From: Agrobacterium tumefaciens | GTDB taxonomy: Bacteria > Pseudomonadota > Alphaproteobacteria > Rhizobiales > Rhizobiaceae | Length of the DNA: 64,000 bases | Reading direction: 5' to 3' | Assembly: GCA_025559845.1 (NCBI GenBank) | Contig: CP048469.1 | Location: 2,108,001 to 2,172,000 of the forward strand | Shown: piece by piece, positions 43,168-54,904 of the stretch | How the letters are laid out: each line of letters begins with the position of its first letter | Position numbering within the stretch: position 1 is the first letter of the stretch | Notes under the pieces: model-generated | Told to the model about the DNA's origin: nothing | The model's input: only the letters and a program-made list of their open reading frames with translations | Database searches by the model: none | Translations under genes and position numbers: made by a program

Positions 43168-44418
43168 TCAGATCGCAGCTATCGTCTCGTTGTTCAGTTC
43201 ATTGACCTGCGCTGCAGCGATCAAGCGGCCAAGACGCTTCATGCCTTCTTCGATCATTGCTTCGTTGGCGCAGGAGAAACTGATGCGCAACGTGTTCGCG
43301 CCCGAACCATCCGCATAGAAGGCGCGCCCCGGAACGAAAGCAACCTTCTCGGTGGCGATGGATTTCGCCAGCAAAGCGGCGCCGTCCATTCCTTCAGGCA
43401 ACGTCAGCCAGATGAACATGCCGCCTTCCGGCTTTGTCCAGCGCGTGCCCTCAGGCATGTATTTCGCAAGCGCTGCCAACATCGCATCGCGACGGGCGCT
43501 GTAAGCTGCCTTGACCTTGGCGACCTGCTTGTCGAAACCACGCGAGGCAACGTGTTCGATCGCGATCTGGTTGATGGTCGACGAATGCAGATCTGCTGCC
43601 TGCTTCATCAGCACCAGCTTGCGGATGACAGGCGTGGACGCAACAATCCAGCCAACGCGAAGACCGGGTGCCAGCGTCTTCGAGAAGCTGCCGCAATAAA
43701 TGGTGCGGGTCTTCTCGATGCCGCCGGAACGGGCAATATCGAGCGACATGATTGGCGGGACAGGCTCGCCGTCGTAACGCAACGACTGATAGGCCGCATC
43801 CTCGATAACGGCAATATCGAGTTCGTCCGCGAGCTCCAGCAGTTTCTTGCGCCCTTCCAGATCAACCGTTTCGCCGGTAGGATTGGAGAAGTCTGCAGAG
43901 AGGTAAGCAAATTTGACCGAGCCACCGAGCTTGGCGGCATTGTCGCGATAGGTCGCCGGTGTGCGGTTTCCACCAGGATTGAGCTGGTCGTAGTTCGGCT
44001 CATAGGCGTTGAATGCCGAGAGTGCGCCGAGATAGGTCGGCCATGTCACGAGGGCGGTGTCCTTCGGCGACAGGAACAACTTGCCGAGATAATCGAGACC
44101 CTGCTGCGAACCCGACACGATGAAGACGTTTTCGGCCGTGCACTCGATACCGATCTTGCCCATCTCGCCGGCCAGCCAGTCGCGCAGCGGCTTGTAACCC
44201 TCACTGACGGAATACTGCAGCGCGGCATTGACCTGTGGGCCGGAAAATATGTCGGAATAGGCCTGCTTGAATTCCTCGTCCGGGAACAGCGCCGGGTCAG
44301 GAATACCGCCCGCAAAAGAGATGATATCGGGCTGTTCAAGCAGCTTCAGCAGCTCGCGGATTTCGGACGCCTTCATGCGCGACGAGCGCGTGGCGAAAAT
44401 ATGTTCCCAATCAAGCAT
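43168..44418 (-). CDS. PLP-dependent aminotransferase, class I/II (2-aminoadipate/MocR-like fold)
   Basis: About 416 residues. Fold type I features: FAGGIPDPALFP, FIVSGSQQGLDYLGKLF, SNPTGETV, the Asp in VIEDAAYQ, and the PLP Lys in YCGSFSKTLAPGLRVGW; the end has LRISFSCANE. Closest in character to LysN/2-aminoadipate transaminase and branched-chain or aromatic aminotransferases. Start at 44418, with GAGGAAAC upstream, drops 22 residues from the longest frame. Amino-group transfer in the cytoplasm; substrate not determinable. Monocistronic. Confidence 0.88.
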   Translation of the reverse strand: MLDWEHIFATRSSRMKASEIRELLKLLEQPDIISFAGGIPDPALFPDEEFKQAYSDIFSGPQVNAALQYSVSEGYKPLRDWLAGEMGKIGIECTAENVFIVSGSQQGLDYLGKLFLSPKDTALVTWPTYLGALSAFNAYEPNYDQLNPGGNRTPATYRDNAAKLGGSVKFAYLSADFSNPTGETVDLEGRKKLLELADELDIAVIEDAAYQSLRYDGEPVPPIMSLDIARSGGIEKTRTIYCGSFSKTLAPGLRVGWIVASTPVIRKLVLMKQAADLHSSTINQIAIEHVASRGFDKQVAKVKAAYSARRDAMLAALAKYMPEGTRWTKPEGGMFIWLTLPEGMDGAALLAKSIATEKVAFVPGRAFYADGSGANTLRISFSCANEAMIEEGMKRLGRLIAAAQVNELNNETIAAI

Positions 44419-44673
44419 GGGCACGTTTCCTCTTGTGTCGTTTTTTATGCGTGAATGTTTACAGATATTTCGATACGTCAGCAATACTGACTTATCAGTT
44501 TTTCGAATTATTTCTGCCCACTTGCCTGCATTATCTCAATTGCAGGCAACGCCAAATATACCCTCGCACGAGGCTTAACAATCATCCGATTGCGATTGAC
44601 GCGACGGCGTTTTCCGGCTGGATTGCAATCCGGAAGCCGCGAGACGGCTCAGGCATGAATGGGAGGTTATGGC

Positions 44674-45129
44674 ATGCTCAAGAACATCGATCCGGCACTC
44701 AACGCGGATGTGCTGCACGCACTTCGCGCCATGGGTCATGGCGACACCCTGGTCGTGACGGACACCAATTTTCCGTCAGACAGCGTCGCGCAATATACCA
44801 GCGTCGGTCAGGTTTTGCGCATGGAAAACATCTCGGCGGCCCGCGCGATAAAGGCGATTCTTTCCGTGCTGCCGCTGGACACCCCTCTCCAGCCCTCCGT
44901 GGGTCGCATGGAAGTGATGGGCGCTCCGAACCAGATCGAAGCGGTTCAAGCGGAAGCGCAAAAAGAGATCGATTCAGCGGAGGGCAAATCAGCGCCAATG
45001 TACGGCATCGAGCGCTTCGCATTTTATGAGAAGGCCAAGGAAGCCTATTGCGTCATCACCACCGGCGAAACGCGCTTCTACGGGTGTTTTCTGTTGACGA
45101 AGGGCGTGATCCCGCCACAGGGATCATAA
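44674..45129 (+). CDS. RbsD/FucU family sugar mutarotase
   Basis: About 151 residues. MLKNIDPALNADVLHALRAM, MGHGDTLVVTDTNFPS and the C-terminal ETRFYGCFLLTKGVI match the RbsD/FucU fold; the His in GHGD is the catalytic base in family enzymes. They speed anomer exchange of sugars such as fucose or ribose. GGGAGG 7 bases upstream fixes the ATG at 44674. No sugar operon is nearby. Confidence 0.85.
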   Translation: MLKNIDPALNADVLHALRAMGHGDTLVVTDTNFPSDSVAQYTSVGQVLRMENISAARAIKAILSVLPLDTPLQPSVGRMEVMGAPNQIEAVQAEAQKEIDSAEGKSAPMYGIERFAFYEKAKEAYCVITTGETRFYGCFLLTKGVIPPQGS

Positions 45130-45140
45130 ACACAAACAGA

Positions 45141-45166
45141 AAGGCCGGAGCTTTCACTCCGGCCTT
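45141..45166. terminator. Bidirectional terminator between the RbsD/FucU gene and ilvC
   Basis: Perfect 10-bp stem AAGGCCGGAG-CTTTCA-CTCCGGCCTT in a convergent spacer. Confidence 0.8.
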
Positions 45167-45192
45167 CTTCATTTCAGTCCAGGCGTCAAAGC

Positions 45193-46915
<1,723 letters not shown>

Positions 46916-46943
46916 GCTTTTCCACTCCAGAGGCTCGATTAAT

Positions 46944-46957
46944 GTACCGTACGGTAC
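46944..46957. promoter_or_regulatory. 14-bp palindrome, likely TetR operator
   Basis: GTACCGTACGGTAC is fully palindromic and belongs to the ACCGTACGGT class of sites bound by several TetR repressors. It lies just upstream of the TetR gene, where its promoter is expected. Confidence 0.65.
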
Positions 46958-47095
46958 GGTTCGAGAGACGTTTATGCGGAGAGAGCTTTCCGGTCAAGCG
47001 CTTTCTTAAAGAAAGGAAAGAATTGGTGCGACGCAGCAATACAATGCGAGAGACACACCAAACGAAAGATTGTTACCAAGGCGGCGGGCTGCTGC

Positions 47096-48004
47096 CTATT
47101 CGGCCGCCATCGTTTCCCGCGCAGCACCGATATCCCGCGACGGCGATACACCGTAAACGCGGCTATATTCGCGACTGAACTGGGACGGACTTTGATACCC
47201 GACGCGATGACCTGCCGTGCCGGCATCCAACCGTTCCAGCAGCATCAGCCGCCGTGCCTCATGCAGCCGCAACTGCTTCTGATACTGGACCGGCGTCATG
47301 GCCGTGATGGACTTGAAATGGTGATGGAAAGACGAAACGCTCATCCCGACATGCTCGGCAAGTTCTTCGATGCGCAATTGGCGCGCAAAATTCTCGCGCA
47401 GCCAGGCGATGGCCCGGGCGATACGGTTGCCCTGACTGTCCGAAGCTACGATGTTCATCAACTGCCCACCGGCCGGCCCGGTCAGAATTCGATAGAGAAT
47501 TTCCTGTTCGATCAGCGGTGCCATCGCCGGAATGTCATCTGGACGATCAAGCAAACGCATCAGCCGGATTGCAGCATCGAGCAACTCCGGTGTCGCCGTG
47601 TTGACCATGATCCCTCGCTGTCCGTTCACCTGTTCGGCGGGGCGCTCGATATGAGCTCGGCTCATCAGGTCCAGTAGCTTTTCACTGCTGAGCGCGAAGG
47701 AGATACAGAAATGCGGCACTTCCTTGCTGGCCTCGACCACACGCCAGGCAACCGGCAGATCAAGTGACGTCAACAGGTAGTCACCGGCACCGTAATTGAT
47801 GGTATCCGTTCCTAATTGCAGGCTTTTTGCCCCTTGGATCACCATCGCGAGACAGGGACGGTAGCTGCCGTGACAGGGTGCGCTCGGTGCAGATCGCCGG
47901 CTGATGCCAAGCGCCTCGATTGCCGTCTGGTTTTCGCCGTCCTCGCTTGCATGGCGCCCGGCGAGGGAAACGATCTCGGAGTAGAGATTGAAAGGCAAGG
48001 TCAT
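47096..48004 (-). CDS. AraC family regulator
   Basis: 302 residues. An AraC-type N-terminal domain (PCHGSYRPCLAMVIQGAKSL, ITY-like cupin) precedes the C-terminal double helix-turn-helix (RIEELAEHVGMSVSSFHHHF, VGYQSPSQFSREYSRVYGVS). Divergent from the zinc alcohol dehydrogenase; this pairing is frequent in Proteobacteria, with the AraC protein activating the dehydrogenase in response to aldehydes or alcohols. Confidence 0.88.
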   Translation of the reverse strand: MTLPFNLYSEIVSLAGRHASEDGENQTAIEALGISRRSAPSAPCHGSYRPCLAMVIQGAKSLQLGTDTINYGAGDYLLTSLDLPVAWRVVEASKEVPHFCISFALSSEKLLDLMSRAHIERPAEQVNGQRGIMVNTATPELLDAAIRLMRLLDRPDDIPAMAPLIEQEILYRILTGPAGGQLMNIVASDSQGNRIARAIAWLRENFARQLRIEELAEHVGMSVSSFHHHFKSITAMTPVQYQKQLRLHEARRLMLLERLDAGTAGHRVGYQSPSQFSREYSRVYGVSPSRDIGAARETMAAE

Positions 48005-48194
48005 GGGAAATCCCCGAAAAAAGGCGGCGATATGTCTGATGACATCTATCTAGAGAGTGCTCCGGTTTCCGCAAATAGTACCGCATCGTTTTTTGCAGGA
48101 TCGTGCAAAAAGCTTGGAGGATCGCTCTAACGCGTCGCAACCCATCCATAGCATGATCCGCCATCACTTTCCCAACCCCGAAAGGATACTTCAG

Positions 48195-49241
48195 ATGGCT
48201 ATTGCCAGAGGCTATGCAGCCACCGACGCGTCGAAGCCGCTTACCCCGTTCACCTTCGAACGCCGTGAGCCGAACGACGACGATGTTGTCATCGACATCA
48301 AATTTGCCGGCATCTGCCACTCCGACATTCACACCGTTCGCAACGAATGGAAGAACGCGGTTTATCCGATCGTACCCGGCCATGAGATTGCCGGTGTCGT
48401 CACCGCCGTAGGCTCCAAGGTCACCAGGTTCAAGGTCGGCGACCACGTCGGCGTTGGTTGCTTCGTCGATTCCTGCGTTGGCTGCGCCACACGCGACCTC
48501 GACAACGAGCACTATATGCCGGGTCTGGTTCAGACCTATAACGACGTCGACCCCGCGACCAACACCGCAACCCACGGCGGTTACTCCGACTCGATCGTCG
48601 TCAAGGAAGGTTATGTCCTGTCGATCCCGGACAATCTGCCGCTTGACGCCTCCGCGCCACTACTGTGCGCTGGCATCACGCTCTATTCGCCGCTGCGCCG
48701 CTGGAACGCCGGTCCCGGCAAGAAAGTCGCGATCGTCGGCATGGGTGGTCTCGGCCATATGGGCGTGAAGCTTGGTGCCGCCATGGGCGCCGATATCACC
48801 GTTCTTTCCCAGACCTTGTCGAAGAAAGAAGACGGCCTGAAGCTCGGCGCCAAGGAATATTACGCCACGAGCGATGCATCCACCTTTGAAAAGCTGGCAG
48901 GCACCTTCGATCTCATCATCTGCACAGCAGGTGTCGCGATCGACTGGAACGCCTATCTCGGCCTTCTGAAACCCAAGGGTAGCATGGTTGTGGTGGGCGC
49001 GCCCGAACATCCGATTCCTATCCATGCCTTCTCGCTCATCATGGGCGCACGAAACCTCTCCGGTTCGATGATCGGCTCCATCAAGGAAACCCAGGAAATG
49101 CTGGATTTCTGCGGTGAACACAACATCGTTTCGGAAATCGAGAAGATCAACATTCAGGACGTCAACGAAGCTTACGAGCGCGTCCTGAAAAGCGACGTCC
49201 GTTACCGCTTCGTCATCGATATGGCATCGCTCGACGCCTGA
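48195..49241 (+). CDS. Zinc-dependent NAD(P) alcohol dehydrogenase (YahK/cinnamyl type)
   Basis: About 348 residues. Catalytic zinc ligands in [11 protein letters not shown] (Cys) and VPGHEIAG (His-Glu) are present; the structural-zinc loop reads [18 protein letters not shown], short of the usual four Cys (two seen) as in some YahK relatives. Cofactor motif [12 protein letters not shown]. It reduces aldehydes to alcohols, generally with NADPH. AAAGGA upstream fixes the start at 48195. Divergent from an AraC regulator. Confidence 0.88.
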   Translation: MAIARGYAATDASKPLTPFTFERREPNDDDVVIDIKFAGICHSDIHTVRNEWKNAVYPIVPGHEIAGVVTAVGSKVTRFKVGDHVGVGCFVDSCVGCATRDLDNEHYMPGLVQTYNDVDPATNTATHGGYSDSIVVKEGYVLSIPDNLPLDASAPLLCAGITLYSPLRRWNAGPGKKVAIVGMGGLGHMGVKLGAAMGADITVLSQTLSKKEDGLKLGAKEYYATSDASTFEKLAGTFDLIICTAGVAIDWNAYLGLLKPKGSMVVVGAPEHPIPIHAFSLIMGARNLSGSMIGSIKETQEMLDFCGEHNIVSEIEKINIQDVNEAYERVLKSDVRYRFVIDMASLDA

Positions 49242-49255
49242 TCCTTTAAAATTCA

Positions 49256-49286
49256 GGGCGGGACGCGAAAGCGCCCCGCCCTTTTT
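49256..49286 (+). terminator. Rho-independent terminator after the alcohol dehydrogenase
   Basis: GGGCGGGACGC-GAAA-GCGCCCCGCCC followed by TTTTT; one mismatch in an 11-bp stem. Confidence 0.85.
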
Positions 49287-49304
49287 CCATTCTTTGCCGC
49301 GTTA

Positions 49305-50570
49305 TCAGGACTCGTCCTTCAACGTTTCCTTCTGCGTGATGAGCCGGGCGCTGTGCTGGCCGCTCATGTAAATCCACAACCAGCTCCACGCGACGGCAAG
49401 ACGCGAGCGTGTGCCGATCAGGAAGTAGATATGGGCCAATCCCCATATCCACCAGGCTATGCCGCCCTTCAGCTTGATCTTGCCGAAATCGATAACGGCA
49501 GCGCGTTTGCCGATCGTTGCGAGATTGCCCTGATGTTTATAGCGGAACGGCGCAGGCTCGGCTTTGCCGGCAAGACGTGCCTTGATCAGCTTCGCTACAT
49601 AACCTCCCTGCTGCTTGGCGGCAGGAGCAATCCCCGGGACCGGCTTGCCATCCTCCTGCGAGACGGCCGCGGTATCGCCGATGACAAAGATATTGGGATC
49701 GTCGTTCAGGTAGAGATGCGGGCCGACCACGGCGCGTCCTGCCCTATCTGCCGGCGCATCAAGCCACTTTGCCGCCGGAGACGCCTGCACACCCGCAGCC
49801 CAGACAACCGTCCGGCAAGGATAATAGGTCTCGCCGACGGTCACCCCTTCATCCGTGCACGCCGTCACCGGCGTTCCAAGCAGCACCTCGACGCCGAGTT
49901 TTTCGAGGGCTTCCTTGGCATAGGTCGAAAGTTCTTCGGTGAAGACCGGCAAGACGCGCGGACCGGCCTCGACCAGCAACACCCGTGCCTTGGTGGTGTC
50001 GATATTGCGGAACTCCGGTGGCAACACCTTGTGGGCAAGTTCGGCAATCATGCCTGCCATTTCCACACCAGTCGGACCTGCACCGATAATCACAAAGGTC
50101 AGAAGAGCCTGCCGTTCCTGCTCACTGGTCGCGAGTTCGGCTTTCTCAAACGCCAACAACAGGCGACGGCGGATTGTCGTCGCATCCTCGAGCGTCTTGA
50201 GGCCGGGCGCAGAACGCTCCCATTCATCACGGCCGAAATAGGCATGCCGCGCACCCGTGGCCAGAACGAGCGTATCAAAACCGATGGTCTCGCCGGAACT
50301 CAAATGCACGGTGCGGGCATTCCGGTCGATACCGGTGACTTCGGCCAGGAGCGTCGTCACTTCCTTGCGGTTGCCGTAAAGCCGCCGGATCGGCCAGGCA
50401 ATCTCCGATGTTGCCAGAACGGTCGTGGCAACTTGGTAAAGCAATGGCTGGAAAAGATGGTGATTGCGACGGTCGATCAAGGTGATACGCACAGGAGCCC
50501 CCTCCAGCCCATGTACGAGTTGTAAGCCGCCGAAGCCTCCACCCACGACGACAACATGATTTTCTTGCAT
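49305..50570 (-). CDS. ndh: Type II NADH dehydrogenase (NDH-2)
   Basis: About 421 residues. FAD motif VVVVGGGFGGLQLVHGLEG at the N-terminus, the NADH motif VIIGAGPTGVEMAGMIAELA in the centre, the NDH-2 quinone-site stretch AAKQQGGYVAKLIKARL, and an amphipathic, Trp-rich C-terminal part (AWWIWGLAHIYFLIGTRSRL) for membrane attachment. It oxidises NADH and reduces quinone without pumping protons. Start at 50570 chosen because the FAD motif must be near the N-terminus; the frame to 50675 overlaps pdxJ. Confidence 0.9.
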   Translation of the reverse strand: MQENHVVVVGGGFGGLQLVHGLEGAPVRITLIDRRNHHLFQPLLYQVATTVLATSEIAWPIRRLYGNRKEVTTLLAEVTGIDRNARTVHLSSGETIGFDTLVLATGARHAYFGRDEWERSAPGLKTLEDATTIRRRLLLAFEKAELATSEQERQALLTFVIIGAGPTGVEMAGMIAELAHKVLPPEFRNIDTTKARVLLVEAGPRVLPVFTEELSTYAKEALEKLGVEVLLGTPVTACTDEGVTVGETYYPCRTVVWAAGVQASPAAKWLDAPADRAGRAVVGPHLYLNDDPNIFVIGDTAAVSQEDGKPVPGIAPAAKQQGGYVAKLIKARLAGKAEPAPFRYKHQGNLATIGKRAAVIDFGKIKLKGGIAWWIWGLAHIYFLIGTRSRLAVAWSWLWIYMSGQHSARLITQKETLKDES

Positions 50571-50644
50571 AGTCTTCTGCCTTTTTAAAAGCGCGCGCAC
50601 GGAGCATACGCGCGACCGACTATAGGCAAAAAAATTGACTTTAG

Positions 50645-51400
50645 TTATGAAATAGACTGCCCGCAGGCGCGACAAAAACGCCGTACCGTTTCAGCCATGC
50701 CGTATTCCAGCGCATCCGCCGTCAATCCGTGACCGATCGAAACTTCGGCAAGAAACGGGATGCGTTCCATCAATTTCGGCAGATTGGCAACGGTCAGATC
50801 ATGCCCTGCATTGACGTCGAGCCCGAGTGCCCTGGCGTGATCAGCGGTTTTCCCGAGCGTTTCGAGAAGCGCTTCAGCCTTTTGCGGATCGTCAAAGCAG
50901 CCACCATAAGGTCCAGTATAAAGCTCGATACGGGCAGCACCGGTCTCAGCGGCAAGTTCCACCGGCTCACGCTCGCCGTCCCCATCGGCAAAAAGCGAGA
51001 CACGCATGCCGCCGGCCTTGAGGCGCGAGACCACATCTTTCAGGAACGTCGCGTGTTTGCGAAAGTCCCAGCCGTGATCGGACGTGGCCTGGGCGGGATC
51101 GTCAGGCACCAAGGTTACCTGCTCCGGTTGCGTCTGTTCACACAGGACGAGAAAATCCTCGCTTGGATATCCCTCGATGTTGAATTCCGTCTTCGGAAAG
51201 GAATCATCGATCAGCGCACGCAGCACGGGAAGATCCGAAAAGCGAATATGGCGTTGGTCCGGACGCGGGTGTACAGTCAGGCCGCTGGCGCCTGCCGCCA
51301 ATGCGATTCTCCCGAAATGCGCGACATCCGGCCAGGGAAGATCGCGACGGTTGCGCAACATGGCAATTGCGTTCAAATTGACGGATAGTTTTGCAGGCAT
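50645..51400 (-). CDS. pdxJ: Pyridoxine 5'-phosphate synthase
   Basis: 251 residues, TIM barrel. [51 protein letters not shown] and [11 protein letters not shown] are PdxJ signature stretches carrying the active-site His, Glu and Arg residues. It condenses 1-deoxyxylulose 5-phosphate with aminoacetone phosphate in the vitamin B6 pathway. Same strand as ndh, 74 bp upstream of it. Confidence 0.95.
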   Translation of the reverse strand: MPAKLSVNLNAIAMLRNRRDLPWPDVAHFGRIALAAGASGLTVHPRPDQRHIRFSDLPVLRALIDDSFPKTEFNIEGYPSEDFLVLCEQTQPEQVTLVPDDPAQATSDHGWDFRKHATFLKDVVSRLKAGGMRVSLFADGDGEREPVELAAETGAARIELYTGPYGGCFDDPQKAEALLETLGKTADHARALGLDVNAGHDLTVANLPKLMERIPFLAEVSIGHGLTADALEYGMAETVRRFCRACGQSIS

Positions 51401-51631
51401 GGCAATCGGCTCACATTCGGAAATCTCCTCCCTGTTTCACGCAGCTTGGGGGCATTCGCAAGGAGGGTCGCTAAAATTTTTAACATCACGGAACGAAAAG
51501 ACAAAAGATACGTTCGTTATGTTTGATGCGTTAGGCATGATGCTGACACGTTAAAAAATGGGGTGGCCGGGGATCAGGCCGGCATGACCTCAAAGTCGGC
51601 GGAATGTCAGTCCACGCAGAAGGGGGAGACA

Positions 51632-52330
51632 ATGCGGGATGGTCGGATGCCGTTCAACAACCACGGCGACGAAGAAAGACTACACCAACGTCCGGGCAAC
51701 TTTCTTCCGGATATCAGTTTACCGTCGTCTTTACCGCCCGAACCCGTCCCTATTGCCGACATGGCCAATATCTTCGGCGTCACACACCGCACCCTGCACT
51801 TCTACGAGGAAAAAGCGCTTCTGACCTCAAAACGGGTCGGCCAGATGCGCGTCTACTCCTACCGTAACGTGCACCGCATGGCGGTGATCAATTTCTGCCG
51901 CGAAATCGGCATCTCCGTTGCGACAATTACCGAGATCATGGAACGGCTGTTGCGCTCTTCCTCACAGGAAGAGGCTGACGATGTCTTTCATCACGCCCTG
52001 CGACAGCGAAAGAGAGAGCTGACCGCAGATCTCTCCACAATTCAGCGCCAGGTGCAGCAAATCGAAGATGTCCTGGTGATCGGGCCTGAGAGCGATGACG
52101 GCGATTACCGCCAGCATGGACACACGAACGACGTCCTGCTCACGGATAACGAGCGGAAATGCCTCGAACTGATGGCCGAAGGTTATGCACCTGTCAGGCT
52201 TGCGCGTGCATTGGGTCTGTCAGGCGACGAACTCAATGACCTTGAAACGAGGATTATCGGCAAGTTCAACGCCAGCAATCGTTTCCAGGCAGTCGCAAAA
52301 GCCGTGCTGCTCGGCGTCATCCGCGCCTGA
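51632..52330 (+). CDS. MerR-LuxR fusion transcriptional regulator
   Basis: About 232 residues from ATG 51632, with GGGGGAG upstream. A ~40-residue polar lead is followed by a MerR winged helix (IADMANIFGVTHRTLHFYEE, then RVGQMRVYSYRNVHR) and a coiled-coil dimerisation helix, and the C-terminus (about 170-230) is a second DNA-binding unit of LuxR/GerE type (LTDNERKCLELMAEGYAPVR, NRFQAVAKAVLLGVI). Two DNA-binding domains in one chain is unusual for MerR proteins. No metal-binding cysteines are seen. Transcribed alone, convergent with the helicase gene. Confidence 0.8.
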   Translation: MRDGRMPFNNHGDEERLHQRPGNFLPDISLPSSLPPEPVPIADMANIFGVTHRTLHFYEEKALLTSKRVGQMRVYSYRNVHRMAVINFCREIGISVATITEIMERLLRSSSQEEADDVFHHALRQRKRELTADLSTIQRQVQQIEDVLVIGPESDDGDYRQHGHTNDVLLTDNERKCLELMAEGYAPVRLARALGLSGDELNDLETRIIGKFNASNRFQAVAKAVLLGVIRA

Positions 52331-52339
52331 GCAGCATTC

Positions 52340-53467
52340 TCAACGCACGATCGTCAGCCGTTCAGCCGCTCGGGTGACGGCCGTATAAAGCCATCTCTCG
52401 CGCGAATCGCGGAATGCGTAGCTCTCGTCAAAGAGAACGACATTGTTCCATTGCGAACCCTGCGCCTTGTGCACGGTCAGGGCATATCCGAAATCAAATT
52501 CGTCGTAACGCTTGCGCGTCGACCAGGGGATCTCGGTTTCCGTTTCCTCGAAGGCTGCCTTGAGCAGCTTTATCTTCGCAGCTCCGCGATCCATATCGTC
52601 GTCTTCGGGACGGATCATCAGGTTGATACCGGGTTTGACCGTTTCGCGAGAGGAACTCATCACTTGCCAGAGCGAACCGTTCAGCAGACCTTTTGCTGGA
52701 TCGTTGCGCAGGCAAACCAGCTTGTCGCCGGACTGCGGGTAGTCTGCGGAAAAACCCTTCAGTTCGCGAAGTCGCTGGTTGTAGCGGCGACGCGTACGGT
52801 TTGTGCCAACCAGCACCTGATCGGCATCAAGAACAAGCGACTGCGTCACGTCGGACTTGGATATCACCTGCGCCGAACCATAATCGCCACGCATGATCTC
52901 GCGGCCCTCGCGAACATCCATGGCAAGCTGAATGATCGGGTTGTCCTTCGCCTGCCGGTGAATTTCGCTCAGGAGGAAATCCGGCTCCTGCTCGGTGAAG
53001 AAACCGCCGCCAGTCACCGGCGGAAGCTGTCCGGGATCGCCGAGAACGAGGATCGGCGTACCGAAGCTCATCAGATCCCTGCCGAGCTGCTCATCCACCA
53101 TCGAGCACTCGTCGATGATGATCAGGGCTGCCTTTGCAAGCGGACTTTGACGGTTGATGGAAAACATCGGCGCGACGGACGTCTTGCCGGTTTCCTCATC
53201 TTCAACCGTTTCCTCGCCACGCGGACGGTAAATCAGCGAATGGATCGTACGAGCGTTTGAAGCGCCGCGCGAGCGCAACACCTGCGCCGCCTTGCCGGTG
53301 AAGGCTGCAAACAGCACGTCACCGTCGACATTTTCCGCGAAATGTTTGGCGAGCGTGGTCTTGCCCGTTCCGGCGTAGCCGAACAGACGGAAAACCGGTG
53401 AACGGCCTTCCTTCAACCAGCGTGAAACAGCCTTGAGGGCTTCGTCCTGTTGCGGTGAAAATTGCAT
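52340..53467 (-). CDS. RecD-like ATP-dependent DNA helicase (small)
   Basis: 375 residues, superfamily 1B. Walker A FGYAGTGKTT, Walker B IIIDECSMVD, motif III LGDPGQLPPV, motif IV region VGTNRTRRRYN, and C-terminal YALTVHKAQGSQW with YTAVTRAAERL. It lacks the long N-terminal domains of RecD2, so it is a minimal form found in rhizobia and phages (Dda-like). Probably unwinds DNA 5' to 3' in repair or recombination. Confidence 0.87.
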   Translation of the reverse strand: MQFSPQQDEALKAVSRWLKEGRSPVFRLFGYAGTGKTTLAKHFAENVDGDVLFAAFTGKAAQVLRSRGASNARTIHSLIYRPRGEETVEDEETGKTSVAPMFSINRQSPLAKAALIIIDECSMVDEQLGRDLMSFGTPILVLGDPGQLPPVTGGGFFTEQEPDFLLSEIHRQAKDNPIIQLAMDVREGREIMRGDYGSAQVISKSDVTQSLVLDADQVLVGTNRTRRRYNQRLRELKGFSADYPQSGDKLVCLRNDPAKGLLNGSLWQVMSSSRETVKPGINLMIRPEDDDMDRGAAKIKLLKAAFEETETEIPWSTRKRYDEFDFGYALTVHKAQGSQWNNVVLFDESYAFRDSRERWLYTAVTRAAERLTIVR

Positions 53468-53612
53468 GCGCTCTCATCGCAGGATTCGAGCGCCAAGCGC
53501 AACAGAAAAAGAACGAAAGAAGAATCAGGCATAGCCGGAACACCCGCATTCTTTGTTTCATCAGGCAGGAATGGCGATAGCGGCGACGCACATCCATGAA
53601 TAGAGTTGGCGC

Positions 53613-54896
53613 ATGAAAATTCTGATTCTTGGCGCGACCGGTTTCATCGGCTCTGAAATTGCCCGCAGGCTTGCTGCCGATGGCCATGCCGTCACCGGTC
53701 TTGGCCGTACGACGGCATCCGCAAGACGGAAATTTGCCTTTGCTGAATGGGTTACCGCCGATCTCTCTCACATGACGCAGCCAGCCAACTGGCATTTGCT
53801 GCTCGGACGACACGACGCTGTCGTCAATTGCGCCGGGGCGCTGCAGGACGGTCTTTCGGACGATCTTGCCGCCACACAGGAAAAGGCGATGCGCGCCCTC
53901 TATCAGGCCAACGCCGATGACGGCAACAGGTTGATCGTGCAGATATCGGCCCGCACCACAGGGTCGGCCGCGGAGACACCATTCCTGTCAACCAAACAGC
54001 GTGCCGACGATGCCTTGGCCGCAAGCGGTGTACCGCACATCATCCTGCGCCCGGCTCTGGTGATTGGACGCAACGCCCACGGCGGGACAGCGCTGCTGCG
54101 AGCACTGGCAAGTATTCCCTGTTTAATTCCGCTCGTCCATTCGCAAAGCCCGGTTCAAACGGTCGCCCTGGACGACGTGACCGAGGCCGTTTCGCAAGCC
54201 ATTCGTGGAGAGATTGCTCCCGGAAGCGACCTGCATCTGGCCGCCGACCAGTTACTGACACTAGGCAACCTGGTTGGAATGCATAGACAATGGCTGGGAC
54301 TGGCAGAGGCGAAAACCATATCCTTGCCTGTATGGCTGGCAAAGCCGGTCAGTTGGGCAGCAGATCTGGCGGGTTCGCTTGGCTGGCGCTCCCCGCTCCG
54401 CTCCACCGCGATGGCGGTAATGTCACAAGGCGTGACCGCAGACGGCGCCCGTATGCAGGGCTTTGCGTTCAAAACTGCCAGTCAGACACTGGCCGGCAAT
54501 CCGTCCGGCGTTCAGGATCTATGGTTCGCACGGCTCTTCCTGCTGAAACCCGTCTCCATTGTCTGTCTTTCCGTGTTCTGGCTGCTGTCCGGAGTAATCC
54601 CGCTTCTCGACCTGACGAGAGCATCCAGCCATTTCTTGCCCTTCATGCCGGAAACGTCGGCGCTGGTGCTGACGGTGGCGACGTGCCTGATCGACATCGC
54701 ACTTGGCATCGCTGTTCTGCTGAGGCCCTATGCTCTCAAAGCCATGCTCGGCATGTTGCTGGTGACCGCCTCCTATCTAGCCGGCGGCACCATGCTCGAA
54801 CCGGCACTGTGGCTCGATCCTCTGGGGCCGCTTGTCAAAGTCCTGCCCTCCATCACCCTGACACTTGCCGCTATGGCAATCCTCGATGAACGATAA
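53613..54896 (+). CDS. NAD(P)-binding epimerase-like domain fused to DoxX-like membrane domain
   Basis: 427 residues. The N-terminal half is an atypical extended SDR (ILILGATGFIGSEIARRLAA; FLSTKQRADDALAASGVPHIILRP). From about residue 305 the protein is a four-helix membrane domain of DoxX type (LFLLKPVSIVCLSVFWLLSG, LVLTVATCLIDIALGIAVLL, ALKAMLGMLLVTASYLAGGT). The fusion tethers a nucleotide-binding domain to the inner membrane; electron transfer or quinone-linked chemistry is conceivable. It is 8 bp upstream of the DUF2269 gene. Confidence 0.85.
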   Translation: MKILILGATGFIGSEIARRLAADGHAVTGLGRTTASARRKFAFAEWVTADLSHMTQPANWHLLLGRHDAVVNCAGALQDGLSDDLAATQEKAMRALYQANADDGNRLIVQISARTTGSAAETPFLSTKQRADDALAASGVPHIILRPALVIGRNAHGGTALLRALASIPCLIPLVHSQSPVQTVALDDVTEAVSQAIRGEIAPGSDLHLAADQLLTLGNLVGMHRQWLGLAEAKTISLPVWLAKPVSWAADLAGSLGWRSPLRSTAMAVMSQGVTADGARMQGFAFKTASQTLAGNPSGVQDLWFARLFLLKPVSIVCLSVFWLLSGVIPLLDLTRASSHFLPFMPETSALVLTVATCLIDIALGIAVLLRPYALKAMLGMLLVTASYLAGGTMLEPALWLDPLGPLVKVLPSITLTLAAMAILDER

Positions 54897-54904
54897 ACTG
54901 CACC

